Shown one piece after another: positions 63,078 through 64,000 of a stretch of 64,000 nt of DNA. This DNA comes from CAUZFZ01 sp963579025 (GTDB lineage Bacteria; Planctomycetota; Planctomycetia; Planctomycetales; Planctomycetaceae). Location of the stretch: positions 1 to 64,000 of the forward strand of contig CAUZFZ010000003.1 of NCBI GenBank assembly GCA_963579025.1, in the 5' to 3' direction. The translations under genes were made by a program, and so were the position numbers. The notes beneath the pieces are model-generated. The model was not told the origin of the DNA. It saw nothing but the letters and a program-made list of their open reading frames with translations, and searched no databases. The stretch's first letter is position 1, and every line of letters starts with the position of its first letter.

Positions 63078-63770
63078 TCAGTTCAGGCTGAAGCCTGGCG
63101 GAAACTTGCGAGCGTTCTGTTCTTTCGTGTCGCGGCACTGAAGCTTCAGCAGTTCGAGCAACAGATCGCTGCGCTGATCCACATCCACCTGCTCAAGCAA
63201 CCGCTGTGCGTCTTCAGGACGCGGACGCAGGGCGTGTGCGATCAGGTCGCATAGCTCGCCCAGGGGAACGCCGTCCTCCACCGTGCCGAACAAGGTTGAG
63301 TCGAGATCCAGTTTCGGAAACACCTGACGGAAGTAACCGACCAGTTCTGCCTGGCGTCGCGTGCGATCGATCACCGGCGTGTGCGGATAGAGGTCCGGGA
63401 TCGGGTCAACCTGACCAATGCGGTACGGGAGATCGGTCTGCTCCTCGACGATCAGTCGGGCTCGGGTCAGACCCTGCATCAGCAGGTAGTAGCGTCCATC
63501 CTGCAGGCGTTCGTCGGCGATGACACGGCCAAGACAAACGGTCTCATGAATCGGGCAGCTTTTCGATTCGTATTGCTCCTGCCAGCCGTCACGCAGCAGG
63601 GCTATGGCCAGATAGCGATCGGCCCTCAACACGTCTTCCACCATGCAGCGATAGCGCGGCTCGAAGATGTGCAACGGCAGCATCACATTCGGAAACAGGG
63701 TGGCGCCAGGAAGAGGGAACAGAGCGGCCTGCCCGGAGAAATCTGAGAGCGACAAATCCGACGATGTCAT
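63078..63770 (-). CDS. LON substrate-binding-domain protein
   Basis: The 230-residue protein corresponds to the N-terminal substrate-binding domain of Lon protease without the ATPase or protease parts: LFPLPGATLFPNVMLPLHIFEPRYRCMVEDVL at the start and YYLLMQGLTRARLI in the middle, then a helical region. Such stand-alone proteins are common; their role in proteostasis is unclear. Its ATG overlaps the stop of the upstream DUF309-like gene (ATGA), so the two are coupled. Confidence 0.9.
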   Translation of the reverse strand: MTSSDLSLSDFSGQAALFPLPGATLFPNVMLPLHIFEPRYRCMVEDVLRADRYLAIALLRDGWQEQYESKSCPIHETVCLGRVIADERLQDGRYYLLMQGLTRARLIVEEQTDLPYRIGQVDPIPDLYPHTPVIDRTRRQAELVGYFRQVFPKLDLDSTLFGTVEDGVPLGELCDLIAHALRPRPEDAQRLLEQVDVDQRSDLLLELLKLQCRDTKEQNARKFPPGFSLN

Positions 63771-64000
63771 GACGACGGGATTCCTTCAACGAAACGGATC
63801 ACGGGAATGCGATCGTCCTGAAGTTCCACTCCATCGGGGTACGTGTTGCCTGCCTCCAGCAGCTCCTCGAAACAGTGCTCGAAGTCGAGCAGAAACTGCA
63901 GCAGGTCCATCTCCATGTACGGTGATGGATACTTCTCCAGCTTCTCGCGTGCCGATCGGTAGAGCTTGATGGCTCCACCAAGATTCTCATTCCCGAAATG
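63767..64000 (-). CDS. DUF309-like protein, C-terminal part
   Basis: The frame enters from the right edge, so its N-terminus lies outside the window; 77 residues are visible. NLGGAIKLYRSAREKLEKY and LLQFLLDFEHCFEELLEAGN fit the helical end of DUF309 proteins. Its TGA overlaps the next start. Function unknown. Confidence 0.65.
   Translation of the reverse strand, partial: HFGNENLGGAIKLYRSAREKLEKYPSPYMEMDLLQFLLDFEHCFEELLEAGNTYPDGVELQDDRIPVIRFVEGIPSS

Noticed and set aside
62782..63138. N-terminal extension of the molybdoprotein frame
   Set aside because: It is translated from the 42-bp tandem repeat; the Tat leader begins only at 62781.

Overview
The window reads as a planctomycete chromosome segment. 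It carries gene families that are greatly expanded in, or largely confined to, that phylum: six DUF1501 proteins with twin-arginine leaders, two PSD1/planctomycete-cytochrome proteins (DUF1549/DUF1553), a PVC-type heme-binding protein fused to DUF1080, a secreted sulfatase, a ThuA-like protein and secreted Gfo/Idh/MocA proteins. Several families of short palindromic repeats sit between the genes. Product names come from reading motifs in the translations; no database search was possible.

Layout. 1-5 kb: a DUF1501 gene cut by the window edge, pyrF, a zinc-ribbon membrane protein, then fabF and acpP. 5.6-8.9 kb: a candidate RiPP locus made of a 41-residue peptide ending in three Cys-Cys pairs, a DUF692 (MNIO) enzyme, a translationally coupled partner protein and, after a repeat, an ABC exporter membrane domain without an ATPase. 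9-34.5 kb: a block of secreted planctomycete-type proteins (sulfatase, DUF1501, IPT/PPC, PSD1, heme protein). 34.6 kb: a DsbA/FrnE-type oxidoreductase whose redox motif is UPWC, with an in-frame UGA in place of the first cysteine codon and a SECIS-like hairpin just downstream. 35-45 kb: rhomboid protease, a WD40-Gfo/Idh/MocA fusion, an enolase-superfamily dehydratase, a Gfo/Idh/MocA protein, an RNase Z-like hydrolase, a DUF2752 protein, three small lipoproteins and ThuA. 45-53.5 kb: hldE, a transglutaminase/DUF58 pair and alaS. 53.5-61.5 kb: a KaiB/KaiC signalling operon (response regulator, kaiB, kaiC, REC-PAS-PP2C phosphatase, PAS histidine kinase) flanked by broken genes: an IS91-like integrase/transposase remnant and an Hpt-domain fragment on the left, a decayed BatD/BatE pair on the right. 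61.5-64 kb: a Tat-exported sulfite-oxidase-type molybdoprotein, a LON-substrate-binding-domain protein and a DUF309 fragment.

The most notable items are the MNIO/CCRCCRCC peptide locus, the selenocysteine-containing DsbA-like gene, and the KaiA-less Kai operon that looks inserted between gene remnants. Three copies of a short element with GTTCGTAGTA ends account for several misleading upstream start codons; starts here were set downstream of those repeats.
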